From contig JAGAYZ010000065.1 of assembly GCA_017940245.1 (NCBI GenBank), positions 1-64,000 of the forward strand: DNA of 64,000 bases, written 5' to 3'. Positions 26,666-34,461 of this stretch are shown in pieces. This DNA comes from Muribaculaceae bacterium. Lineage in GTDB: Bacteria; Bacteroidota; Bacteroidia; Bacteroidales; Muribaculaceae. The notes beneath the pieces are model-generated. The model was not told where the DNA came from and searched no databases. It saw only the letters and a list, made by a program, of their open reading frames with translations. The stretch's first letter is position 1; every line of letters begins with the position of its first letter. The translations under genes were made by a program, and so were the position numbers.

Positions 26666-28123
26666 TTATACCTTCAGAATGATATTAATGATAGCGTTCA
26701 CGTCGCTCACGTCCACTTTATCGTCGCCGTCCACGTCGGCCAGGCCGGGATAATCGGCCTGAACTTTCGTCTTGAGAATGATGTTGATTACAGCATTCAC
26801 GTCGGTCACATCCACCTTGCCATCACCATCTACGTCGCCCGTAACAGCCTGCTCGGCCACCAGTTGCAACCAGTTGATTTTGCACGTGGTGCTCTGGCGG
26901 CTCTTGAGTGAGATGCGGTGACGTCCAGCCGGCAGTTGCAGACCGGTGAGTTGTTGTGTCTTCCACACGCCATCCACTGTGCCGGTGGCGGGCAGCACTT
27001 CTTCGGCAATGGCCACGCCGTCGCACTCCACTCTGATCTTGGGATCGAACAGGAACTTGCGGCTGGCCAGGCGCAGTTGCAGCGTGTATTTGCCATCGGC
27101 GGGGACTTCCACCAGATAATCGGCCTGGGCATAGACATCAAATTTCCCTATTTGCAGCCGCTGGCCGCTCTCGGTGTCGGAGTTGAGTTCCATCTCCACA
27201 CCATCGCTGAAGTTCACGCAGTCTTTTGCCGGAATCACGGTTCCTACCGGGTAATAATAGGTGGTGTCGAACGACGACAGATAGGTGTAAAGGATGCCCG
27301 TATTGCTCAAGGTGCCCGGAGCAGGCTCGCCAGTGCGCACGTTGGGCGGAATAATCAAGCGGTAATAGGGAGCAGCAGCCGAGCCACGGGCCTTGAACCA
27401 CGCATAGCGATACACATAGGGACTGAGCTCCAGGTCGCGCATCTTAAGCACCATCTGACGCTGCTGATAGGCTGAATCCACGGTTCCTTCCCAGGCACAG
27501 AACTCGGTGAGCCACACCTGCTTGCCATATTTCTTGGCGAAGTTCTCCACATAGGCGATTTGCGCCTTGTGGTCGTTCATGTAGCAGTGCAGTGCCAAGT
27601 AGTCGAAATGGGCTTCGGGGTAGGCGGCCAGAAAAGCATCCATCCACTGCTCGGGTTGATACACTTTGCCATCGGCAAGTGCTTCGCCCGAGTAGTTCAG
27701 TGCCGGTGCCACAAGTTTCATGCCGTAGTCGGCAGCGATTTTCTCCACGATGGGCCACAGGCGCGCAGCACTATCGGGAGTCATGTTGGCTTGCGAGCGG
27801 AAGTTGGGCTCGTTATAGCCCAGCAGGTATTTCACGCCGGGATGCTCAGTGAGATAGGCGCGCAGGTTAGCCTCGTTGAAGTTGGCGCTCCAAATCATGG
27901 GCATGAACTCCATTTCCTGTCCTGGTCCCACCACGTCCTGCACCTGTCGGTTGGGCAAGTTGGCCCAGTTGTAGAACCAGCTCACGCCGGGCGAGAGGGC
28001 GTGAATCTCGGCCTCATAGGTGAAGCCGTTCTCGCTCACGCCGCGCTTGTAGCTGCGTGCCGGCTGCGCCATCGCGGCCACTGCCAGCAACGACACTACC
28101 ACAAAGATGAATGTTTTTTTCAT
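26666..28123 (-). CDS. GH128-type beta-1,3-glucanase with C-terminal dockerin-like repeat
   Basis: A 485-residue secreted enzyme. The start at 28123 gives a clean signal peptide (MKKTFIFVVVSLLAVAAMAQ). The catalytic barrel (about 20-255) has the two expected glutamates in LGYNEPNF and WLTEFCAWEG, matching GH128 (glycosyl hydrolase catalytic core), a family active on beta-1,3-glucan. A beta-sandwich region (about 300-415) resembles a CBM6-type module, followed by a dockerin-like pair (DVDGDGKVDVTDVNAVIN, DVDGDDKVDVSDVNAIIN). Co-oriented with SusC/D. Substrate (laminarin, curdlan or fungal glucan) is inferred. Confidence 0.87.
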   Translation of the reverse strand: MKKTFIFVVVSLLAVAAMAQPARSYKRGVSENGFTYEAEIHALSPGVSWFYNWANLPNRQVQDVVGPGQEMEFMPMIWSANFNEANLRAYLTEHPGVKYLLGYNEPNFRSQANMTPDSAARLWPIVEKIAADYGMKLVAPALNYSGEALADGKVYQPEQWMDAFLAAYPEAHFDYLALHCYMNDHKAQIAYVENFAKKYGKQVWLTEFCAWEGTVDSAYQQRQMVLKMRDLELSPYVYRYAWFKARGSAAAPYYRLIIPPNVRTGEPAPGTLSNTGILYTYLSSFDTTYYYPVGTVIPAKDCVNFSDGVEMELNSDTESGQRLQIGKFDVYAQADYLVEVPADGKYTLQLRLASRKFLFDPKIRVECDGVAIAEEVLPATGTVDGVWKTQQLTGLQLPAGRHRISLKSRQSTTCKINWLQLVAEQAVTGDVDGDGKVDVTDVNAVINIILKTKVQADYPGLADVDGDDKVDVSDVNAIINIILKV

Positions 28124-28144
28124 TGTCGTTTTACCAGAAAAAAT

Positions 28145-28189
28145 GAGGGTGTGTCTCATTTCTGGACTTAGAAATGAAGGCACACCCTC
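28145..28189 (-). terminator. Intrinsic terminator inside the glucan locus
   Basis: Read on the minus strand, GAGGGTGTG pairs with CACACCCTC, with a second stem CATTTCT-AGAAATG inside, followed by ATTTTTTC. It lies between the dockerin surface-protein gene and the GH128 gene, and no promoter fits in the remaining 20 bases, so the enzymes probably depend on read-through. Confidence 0.75.
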
Positions 28190-28201
28190 TTCCATAAGTT
28201 A

Positions 28202-29095
28202 TTAGGCTTTCAGAATCAAGTTGATGATGGCGTTCACGTCGCTCACGTCCACTTTATCGTCGCCGTCAATGTCGGCCTTGCCGGGATAGTCGGCCTCGGT
28301 CTTGGTCTTGAGGATGATGTTGATCACAGCGTTCACGTCGCTCACGTCCACCTTCTTGTCGCCATCCACATCGCCCACGGGCAGTTCAGGCTCCACCACG
28401 ATGGTGTTGTCCTTGTACCAGAAGATGTTATCCAGGCGCAGCTGAGTGCCCTCCACACCGCCAGATAGAACCTTCAAGTAGTTGCCTGTGTAGTTGGTGG
28501 CATCAGCACCCCACATATCAACGGCGGCGAGTTGTTTCACCACGCTGAAAGGCAGATCTACATAGTACCACTCGCCATTGCGCTCAAAGTTGCCAAGCAC
28601 CTTTGCACCATTCACTTCGGCCTCGCCCAAGGTGAAACCATGGTTCTCGCCCACAACAATCTGGTGGCCAGCGTTGTCGATGCTCTTGATGGCAAAGTGC
28701 AGCACCCAGCTGTCGTCGAGCACACTCCAGTCTTGCGGCTCACCCACCGCGCAGAAACCACAACCGCTCCAGCCCTTCGAGGACACATCCATTGCGACGT
28801 GATCTTCAGGCTGACCAAAAGAGTTCAGGCTGCCATCCTGAGCAGCACCAACATAAGTTTCTTCCCACACATAGAGGAAATTGCGATTATCATCGATGGT
28901 GGCATCGAAAACAACGTCTTCGGTGGGCATGGCCTCACCGACGCTATTGCTGATGGAGATGGGAATAAACTTTGCGCACTTGCTCCAGTCGAAGGTGGGT
29001 TCATCATTGTCGTTGAGTGCCTTAGTGATAAACTGGGCACTAGCCAAGTTATTGGCAGCCAGCAACAGGGCCGCAAGAGTAAATAATTTTTTCAT
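28202..29095 (-). CDS. Secreted surface-glycan-binding-type protein with dockerin-like repeat
   Basis: A 297-residue exported protein with a signal peptide (to NLASAQ), a beta-sandwich-like region (about 25-230, Trp- and aromatic-rich, for example SKGWSGCGFCAVGEPQDW, RNGEWYYVDLP) and a dockerin-like tail with two calcium loops. By position after SusD it could be the surface glycan-binding protein of the locus, but it has no lipobox Cys, so display would need another route, possibly the dockerin module. Function inferred from context. Confidence 0.75.
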   Translation of the reverse strand: MKKLFTLAALLLAANNLASAQFITKALNDNDEPTFDWSKCAKFIPISISNSVGEAMPTEDVVFDATIDDNRNFLYVWEETYVGAAQDGSLNSFGQPEDHVAMDVSSKGWSGCGFCAVGEPQDWSVLDDSWVLHFAIKSIDNAGHQIVVGENHGFTLGEAEVNGAKVLGNFERNGEWYYVDLPFSVVKQLAAVDMWGADATNYTGNYLKVLSGGVEGTQLRLDNIFWYKDNTIVVEPELPVGDVDGDKKVDVSDVNAVINIILKTKTEADYPGKADIDGDDKVDVSDVNAIINLILKA

Positions 29096-29139
29096 TTCGT
29101 TTTTTTGTTTATTAAGTGAATTATAATAAACATCGCGGC

Positions 29140-29225
29140 GGCAAGGTGGCTCCCGTTCACAGCCGGGGACTACAAATTAATACGGATTACTTAAACGATG
29201 GCCGCTCATGGCAGGCCACCTTGCC
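29140..29225 (-). other. Stable long hairpin between susD and the surface-protein gene
   Basis: GGCAAGGTGGC (29140-29150) and GCCACCTTGCC (29215-29225) form a perfect 11-bp stem enclosing about 64 bases, without a T-run. It probably acts as an RNA stability or partial termination element that separates susCD levels from the downstream genes. Confidence 0.6.
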
Positions 29226-29245
29226 ACTATTGACGTTTTTTCTAG

Positions 29246-30874
29246 TTAGTAACCGGGGTTTTGGGCCAATTTTCCATTGGCCAACTGACGTTCTTCGCTG
29301 GGGATAGGCATCAGCTCGTGCTTGCCCTTCTGGAAGATACCATACTCGGCTTTTACCTCGTCATTTTCGCCAGCAATGTAGGCATCCATCGTCTCTTTGG
29401 CAATGCCCCAGCGGCACAGGTCGAACCAGCGGTGACCCTCCATGGCCAGTTCCACACGACGCTCGTGACGGATGGCACGGCGCAGGTCGGCCTGGCTGGA
29501 AGTAAACACCACATGCTGGCCCTGGATGGTGGCCGTATAGGGGAACGGCGACAGGCCCACACGGTCGCGCACGCGGTTCAGCGCGGTGATGGCCGGCGTG
29601 AGGTCGCCCAGTTCACAGCAGGCCTCGGCATACATCAGCAGCGCATCGCTGTAGCGAATCAGGCGATAATTGAGCGGGCCGCGCGAGTGATGCGTGAGGT
29701 GATACCAGGTGCCGCCGGCACCATCGGTGGTCTGGGCATACTTGCGGTTGTAGTAGTAGTTACCCAGGTAGATGCTGGCCTCGTCTATCTCGCCGCCCTC
29801 CTGCTGCATGATGGTTGCATCACGCCGCAGGTCGCCCTCTTCATATTCGTCGTAGAGATTCTGCGTGGGGTGGTTGAATCCCCAGCCGGTCTCACTGTCG
29901 TTGAAACCGGCACGCGGGCGTTGCATAATCAGTGTGAACGTGCCGCGGGAGAAGCCTTCGCCCTCGCCATAGTCGCTGCGCGGATCCTCCACATACTGTA
30001 TCTCGAAGATGCTCTCCTTGCCGTTTTCGCCGGCCAGCGTGAAGTTGTCGAAGTAGGTGGGCACCAGGTCATATTCGCCACTGGTCATCAGCTCTTCGCC
30101 CCAGTGCTTGGCGGCCTGATAGGCTGCCGTGGCATCACGCCCTTCCTGGGCCAGGAAGCCGGCATAGTAGAGGTTGGCCTTGAGCAACATGGCTTGCGCG
30201 GCACCACGGGTGGCGCGACCCATGTCGGCAGCGGCATACTTCGACTTGAGCGGCAGTGCCTCTACCGCATTTTCCAGCCCCTTGATAATGAACTCGTAGG
30301 TTTCCAGCAAGGTGGCGCGGTCGAAGTTGAACTTATTGGAACTGTCCACCACATAGTCGATGAGGGGCATGCCGCCAAACACGCGCACCAGGCGGAAGTA
30401 GTAGTACGAGCGCATGAACGTGGCTTCGGCCACAAGCCGGTCTTTGAGTTCTTGCGTGAACTGCGCGTCGGCTCCCACTTCCATCATGCTCACTTGCTGG
30501 ATGGCCAGGTTGCAGCGCTGAATGCCCTGCCACTGCGCGTTGTAGAAACCCAGCAGCAAGCGATTGTCGGGATTAGTCTTGAAGTTCTCCATGTCGTAGG
30601 CCGCTCCCATGTCGGTCGTGCCTTGACCACCCTTGAGCGCATCGTCGCTCACGATGTCGCCGATATACCACTCGCTATAGAAAGTCGTGGAAGTGCCATA
30701 TTCAAAGCTCAGCGGTGCATAGGTGGCATTGACCACCTCGGTGGCCGTAGCCGTGCTCACGAAGTAGTCCTCTATCTTGTTGGAACCGGGAGTGTCTTCG
30801 GTGAGCCAGTCGTTGCACGAGCCCATGACCACAGTCATGGCTATGAGCGCTGCATATTTTATTGTCTTTTTCAT
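29246..30874 (-). CDS. SusD-family nutrient-binding lipoprotein
   Basis: A 542-residue outer-membrane lipoprotein with lipobox VMGSC (Cys20), the SusD N-terminal TPR-like region and the RagB/SusD C-terminal region ending with the conserved RHERRVELAMEGHRWFDLCRWG segment in shortened form. It captures the glycan for the SusC pore, encoded 22 bases upstream, and is specific to the locus substrate, probably beta-1,3-glucan. Confidence 0.95.
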   Translation of the reverse strand: MKKTIKYAALIAMTVVMGSCNDWLTEDTPGSNKIEDYFVSTATATEVVNATYAPLSFEYGTSTTFYSEWYIGDIVSDDALKGGQGTTDMGAAYDMENFKTNPDNRLLLGFYNAQWQGIQRCNLAIQQVSMMEVGADAQFTQELKDRLVAEATFMRSYYYFRLVRVFGGMPLIDYVVDSSNKFNFDRATLLETYEFIIKGLENAVEALPLKSKYAAADMGRATRGAAQAMLLKANLYYAGFLAQEGRDATAAYQAAKHWGEELMTSGEYDLVPTYFDNFTLAGENGKESIFEIQYVEDPRSDYGEGEGFSRGTFTLIMQRPRAGFNDSETGWGFNHPTQNLYDEYEEGDLRRDATIMQQEGGEIDEASIYLGNYYYNRKYAQTTDGAGGTWYHLTHHSRGPLNYRLIRYSDALLMYAEACCELGDLTPAITALNRVRDRVGLSPFPYTATIQGQHVVFTSSQADLRRAIRHERRVELAMEGHRWFDLCRWGIAKETMDAYIAGENDEVKAEYGIFQKGKHELMPIPSEERQLANGKLAQNPGY

Positions 30875-30896
30875 CTTCTTAGCTTTTTAATAATTA

Positions 30897-33800
30897 TTAG
30901 AACGACAGGTTGAGTCCGAACATATAGGTGCGCGACTGCGGGTAGTTACCCCAGTCCACGCCGCCGGCCACCTCGGGGTCGTAACCTTTATACTTGGTGA
31001 ACGTGAGCAGGTTGCTGCCGCTCACATACACACGACACTTGCTCATGCCCAGCTTGCGGGCGATGCTGTTGGGCAGGGTGTAGCCCAGCTGCACGTTCTT
31101 CAGACGCAAGTAGTCGCCTTTCTCCACGAAGCGGCTGCTGGTAGAGCGATTGTAACTATTGCCGTTGGGGTTGGGGATGGAGCCATAGATGCCCTCGTCG
31201 GCCTTGGCTTGCGTCCACACGTTGCGCATGTCGACGCTGAGTTGGCTCGAGGTGCCGTTATACTCGGTGCGGGTGCGCATCATGTTGTAAATTTCGTTTC
31301 CGGCCACGCCCTGGAAGAACACCGACAAGTCGAAGCCGCGCCAATCGGCACTCAGGTTCAAGCCGTAACTGAGCCAGGGGAAGGGGTTACCCAGGTCTTT
31401 GCGGTCGCCGTCTTCGGTGAGCACGCCGTCGCCATCGAGGTCGGCATAGATGGCATCACCAGCATGGAAGGGATTTGTTCCTTCGGCATAGCCATGCCAG
31501 TGGGCATCGGCCTCTTCTTGTGTATTGAACACGCCCTGATAGTCATACCCCCAGAAGGTGAACAGACCCAGACCCTCGTCGCTGTAGCGCACTCCGTCGA
31601 CCCAGAACGGTGTACCACCATTCAGGTGCGTGAGTTTGTTCTCTATCATCGACAAGTTGCCGTCGATGGCATAGTGGAAGTCGCCCAACGTATTCTGGTG
31701 GCCCAGTGTGATTTCTATACCACGGTTGCGCACAGTGGCCGCATTGATTTGCGGATTGTAGCGTTGACCCATCTGCGCGGGCATCATCTTGCCCACAATC
31801 ATGTCCTTGGTATCGCGCTGGAAGAGTTCCACCGTGGCCGTGAGCCGGCCGCGCATGAACGAGGCATCCACACCCACGTTCCACGTCTCGGTCTTCTCCC
31901 ACATGCCGCCCTGGTTGGGGTAGATGAGGATGGTGGCTCCCGGCGTGTCGGCATTGCCACCCAGAGGATAGCCCACGAAGGTGGGACCGGTGTTGAAGAT
32001 GGTGGTCACGAAGGCGTTGTTGCCTATCTTGTCGTTACCGATGCGACCCCAGCCGGCACGCAACTTGAGGTTGTCGAGCCAGGTCACGTTCTTCAGAAAT
32101 GCTTCCTCGCTCATGCGCCAGGCAAGAGCCAGCGAGGGAAAGTAGCCCCAGGTGTTCTCGGGGAACTTGTTCGAGCCGTCGGCACGGAAGTTGAACGTGG
32201 CCATGTAGCGGTCCTTGAACGTGTAGTGCACACGACCCAGCCACGACATGCGGCGCGTGCGGTCCACGCTGTCGCCGGCGGGATTGGTCTCGGTGGTCTG
32301 GCCCAGGAACCAGTTGCGGGCCACGGGATTATTGATGCTGTTGCCCGAGCCGCTGATTTGGTACCAGTTGAACTCCTCGGTGGTTTGGCCCACCATGGCG
32401 TTCAGGTAATGGTCGGCACTGAGCTGCTTCTTGAACGTGAGCGTGTTTTCCCACACCATCGTGGTGTAGTGTGCCAAACTGCGTTCCAGAAAGTTCTTAT
32501 CGGCTTGGTCGTAACTCGACACCTCATATTTGTCCTTGAACAGGCGGTGGTTGTAGGTCACGTCGTCGTAACTCACGTCGGCGCGGTAGGTGAGCCATTC
32601 CCAGGGCGTGATTTCGACATAGATGTCGCCTATCCAGCGGCTATACACATTGCGCGGATGACTCACCGAGATGCTACTCATGGGGCTATACACGTTCTTG
32701 TTGAGGCTGGGAGCGGCAATCTTTCCGCTCATGTCCAGACCCTTGGTGTTGATGGCACCGGTGGGGTAATGGGTTGGATCCCAGGGCGCCATGGAGATGG
32801 CCTGCGAGAGCAGGTTGCTGTCGGCATTGGCCTCGTCGGCACTGGTGCTGCGGCCCCAGCTATACACATAACTCAGGTTCTCACCTATTTTGAGCCACGG
32901 TTTCACTTGGAACGACGTGTTGGCACGCAACGTCAAGCGCTTGAAGTCGCTGCTCTTGATGATACCGTCCTGGTCAAACCAACTGCCGCTGAACGAGTAG
33001 TTGGCCTTCTCGGTGCCACCGTCGACGCTCAAGTGATAGTTCTGGATTATGGCATTGTGGGCAAAGACCTCGTCTTGCCAGTCGGTGGCAATCTTGCTGT
33101 AGTCTAAGCCATCGGGATATTTCTCGGTCTGCGCCACGGCAAAATGCTGGTCGGTGCCCAACTTGTACTGCTGCAGCCACTCATTGAAGCCTCGCTCCTG
33201 GTAGCGCTTCACCTCGGCGGCACGGCCGTTGAGCGCCAGATAGGTATCGACAAACTCGTCGCGGCCCATCAAGTCCAATTTTTTCCATCGATTCTGGATA
33301 CCCACATACATGTCCAGCGAGATGTGGCTCTGGCCTTTCTCGCCTTTCTTGGTGGTGACCAGCACCACGCCGTTGGCACCGCGGCTGCCATAGATGGCGG
33401 TGGCCGAAGCATCCTTCAGGATCTCGGTACTGGCAATGTCGGCAGGGCTCAAGAAGTTGATGTCGTTGCATATCACGCCGTCCACCACATAGACCGGGTC
33501 GGCATCGTTCACCGTGCCGATACCGCGGATGCGTACCTGCGCTCCGGCACCGGGCTGACCGCTATTGGCGTTCACCGTCACACCGGCGGCGCGACCTTGC
33601 AGGGCCTGGTCAAGATTGGCCGCGGGGGTCTTCTTGAGTTTGTCGGCTCCGATCGACGCCACCGACCCGGTAAGGTCGCTCTTGCGCATCGTGCCGTAGC
33701 CCACCACCACCAGCTCGCTGAGCATCTGGTTGTCCTCGCTCATGCGCACGTTGATGGTCGATGAACCGGTAAACGAGCGGCGCTCGGCCGCCATTCCCAC

Positions 33801-34019
33801 AAATGTAAACACTAATGTGCCACGGCCTGTGGCTGTGATTTCGTACTGACCGTCGAAATCGGTCGCAGTGGTCTTTCCGGTGCCTTCCAGTGTCACCGTC
33901 ACTCCCGGCAGGGGACTGCCGTCGCTGTCGTCAACCACTGTACCCTGGATTTTTATTGTCTGCGCACCGAGCCACAGCGGCAGCATGCACAACAATAAGG
34001 ATACAAGTCTAATTCTCAT
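30897..34019 (-). CDS. SusC-family TonB-dependent outer-membrane transporter
   Basis: A 1040-residue transporter. Signal peptide to about residue 19; a carboxypeptidase-regulatory-like beta domain (about 20-100); plug domain with LSELVVVGYGTMRKSDLTG, VRIRGIGT and GSRGANGVVLVTTKKG; then a 22-strand barrel ending SRTYMFGLNLSF. It imports glucan oligosaccharides across the outer membrane with TonB energy. Heads the operon with SusD. Confidence 0.96.
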   Translation of the reverse strand: MRIRLVSLLLCMLPLWLGAQTIKIQGTVVDDSDGSPLPGVTVTLEGTGKTTATDFDGQYEITATGRGTLVFTFVGMAAERRSFTGSSTINVRMSEDNQMLSELVVVGYGTMRKSDLTGSVASIGADKLKKTPAANLDQALQGRAAGVTVNANSGQPGAGAQVRIRGIGTVNDADPVYVVDGVICNDINFLSPADIASTEILKDASATAIYGSRGANGVVLVTTKKGEKGQSHISLDMYVGIQNRWKKLDLMGRDEFVDTYLALNGRAAEVKRYQERGFNEWLQQYKLGTDQHFAVAQTEKYPDGLDYSKIATDWQDEVFAHNAIIQNYHLSVDGGTEKANYSFSGSWFDQDGIIKSSDFKRLTLRANTSFQVKPWLKIGENLSYVYSWGRSTSADEANADSNLLSQAISMAPWDPTHYPTGAINTKGLDMSGKIAAPSLNKNVYSPMSSISVSHPRNVYSRWIGDIYVEITPWEWLTYRADVSYDDVTYNHRLFKDKYEVSSYDQADKNFLERSLAHYTTMVWENTLTFKKQLSADHYLNAMVGQTTEEFNWYQISGSGNSINNPVARNWFLGQTTETNPAGDSVDRTRRMSWLGRVHYTFKDRYMATFNFRADGSNKFPENTWGYFPSLALAWRMSEEAFLKNVTWLDNLKLRAGWGRIGNDKIGNNAFVTTIFNTGPTFVGYPLGGNADTPGATILIYPNQGGMWEKTETWNVGVDASFMRGRLTATVELFQRDTKDMIVGKMMPAQMGQRYNPQINAATVRNRGIEITLGHQNTLGDFHYAIDGNLSMIENKLTHLNGGTPFWVDGVRYSDEGLGLFTFWGYDYQGVFNTQEEADAHWHGYAEGTNPFHAGDAIYADLDGDGVLTEDGDRKDLGNPFPWLSYGLNLSADWRGFDLSVFFQGVAGNEIYNMMRTRTEYNGTSSQLSVDMRNVWTQAKADEGIYGSIPNPNGNSYNRSTSSRFVEKGDYLRLKNVQLGYTLPNSIARKLGMSKCRVYVSGSNLLTFTKYKGYDPEVAGGVDWGNYPQSRTYMFGLNLSF

Positions 34020-34083
34020 TCTACGTTCTATTTTGTTGGTTTTCTAATGTACGCTCTTTTATGAAACATTCCCTACAAGGCTA

Positions 34084-34114
34084 CAAAATTACACATAAAA
34101 ATATACACACCAAA
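34084..34114 (-). promoter_or_regulatory. Promoter of the SusC operon
   Basis: On the minus strand TTTG (34114-34111), 19-bp spacer, TAATTTTG (34091-34084), then about 64 bases to the susC ATG. No hybrid two-component, SusR or sigma/anti-sigma gene is adjacent. Confidence 0.7.
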
Positions 34115-34391
34115 AAGAATGAAACTTTTTCGTCTTAATACTACCTTTTTTTGTCAATCTCGCTGCATTTCTTGGTCACATCGTTCTCCAGCATTATTCA
34201 TTTTTAATGTTCTATAGCCACAACACTCATCAGCACTCACTTGCAGATGGCTCGGCGGTTTATTGGAAACAATAGGATACTACTGTTCACTACAGCAAGG
34301 AATCAGTCCCGTGGGCGAACTCGTTGAACACCAACTTAAAAAATTCGTTGAAAAAAATGGCAATGAATTTTCATCTTTTAAAAAAAGGCAG

Positions 34392-34399
34392 TACATTTG
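34392..34399 (+). promoter_or_regulatory. -7 element of the large modular surface-protein gene; rest of gap empty
   Basis: TACATTTG, 62 bases before the ATG at 34462. Between this and the susC promoter (34115-34391) I see no gene, hairpin or repeat. Confidence 0.5.
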
Positions 34400-34461
34400 T
34401 AGCCGTAAAACTATGTACTTGTTAAATCACTAATTTACTAACCTATAAAAAAATTCACATC

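Noticed and set aside
31209..33107. Plus-strand open frame of over 600 codons opposite susC
   Set aside because: Antisense shadow of a well-defined TonB-dependent transporter.
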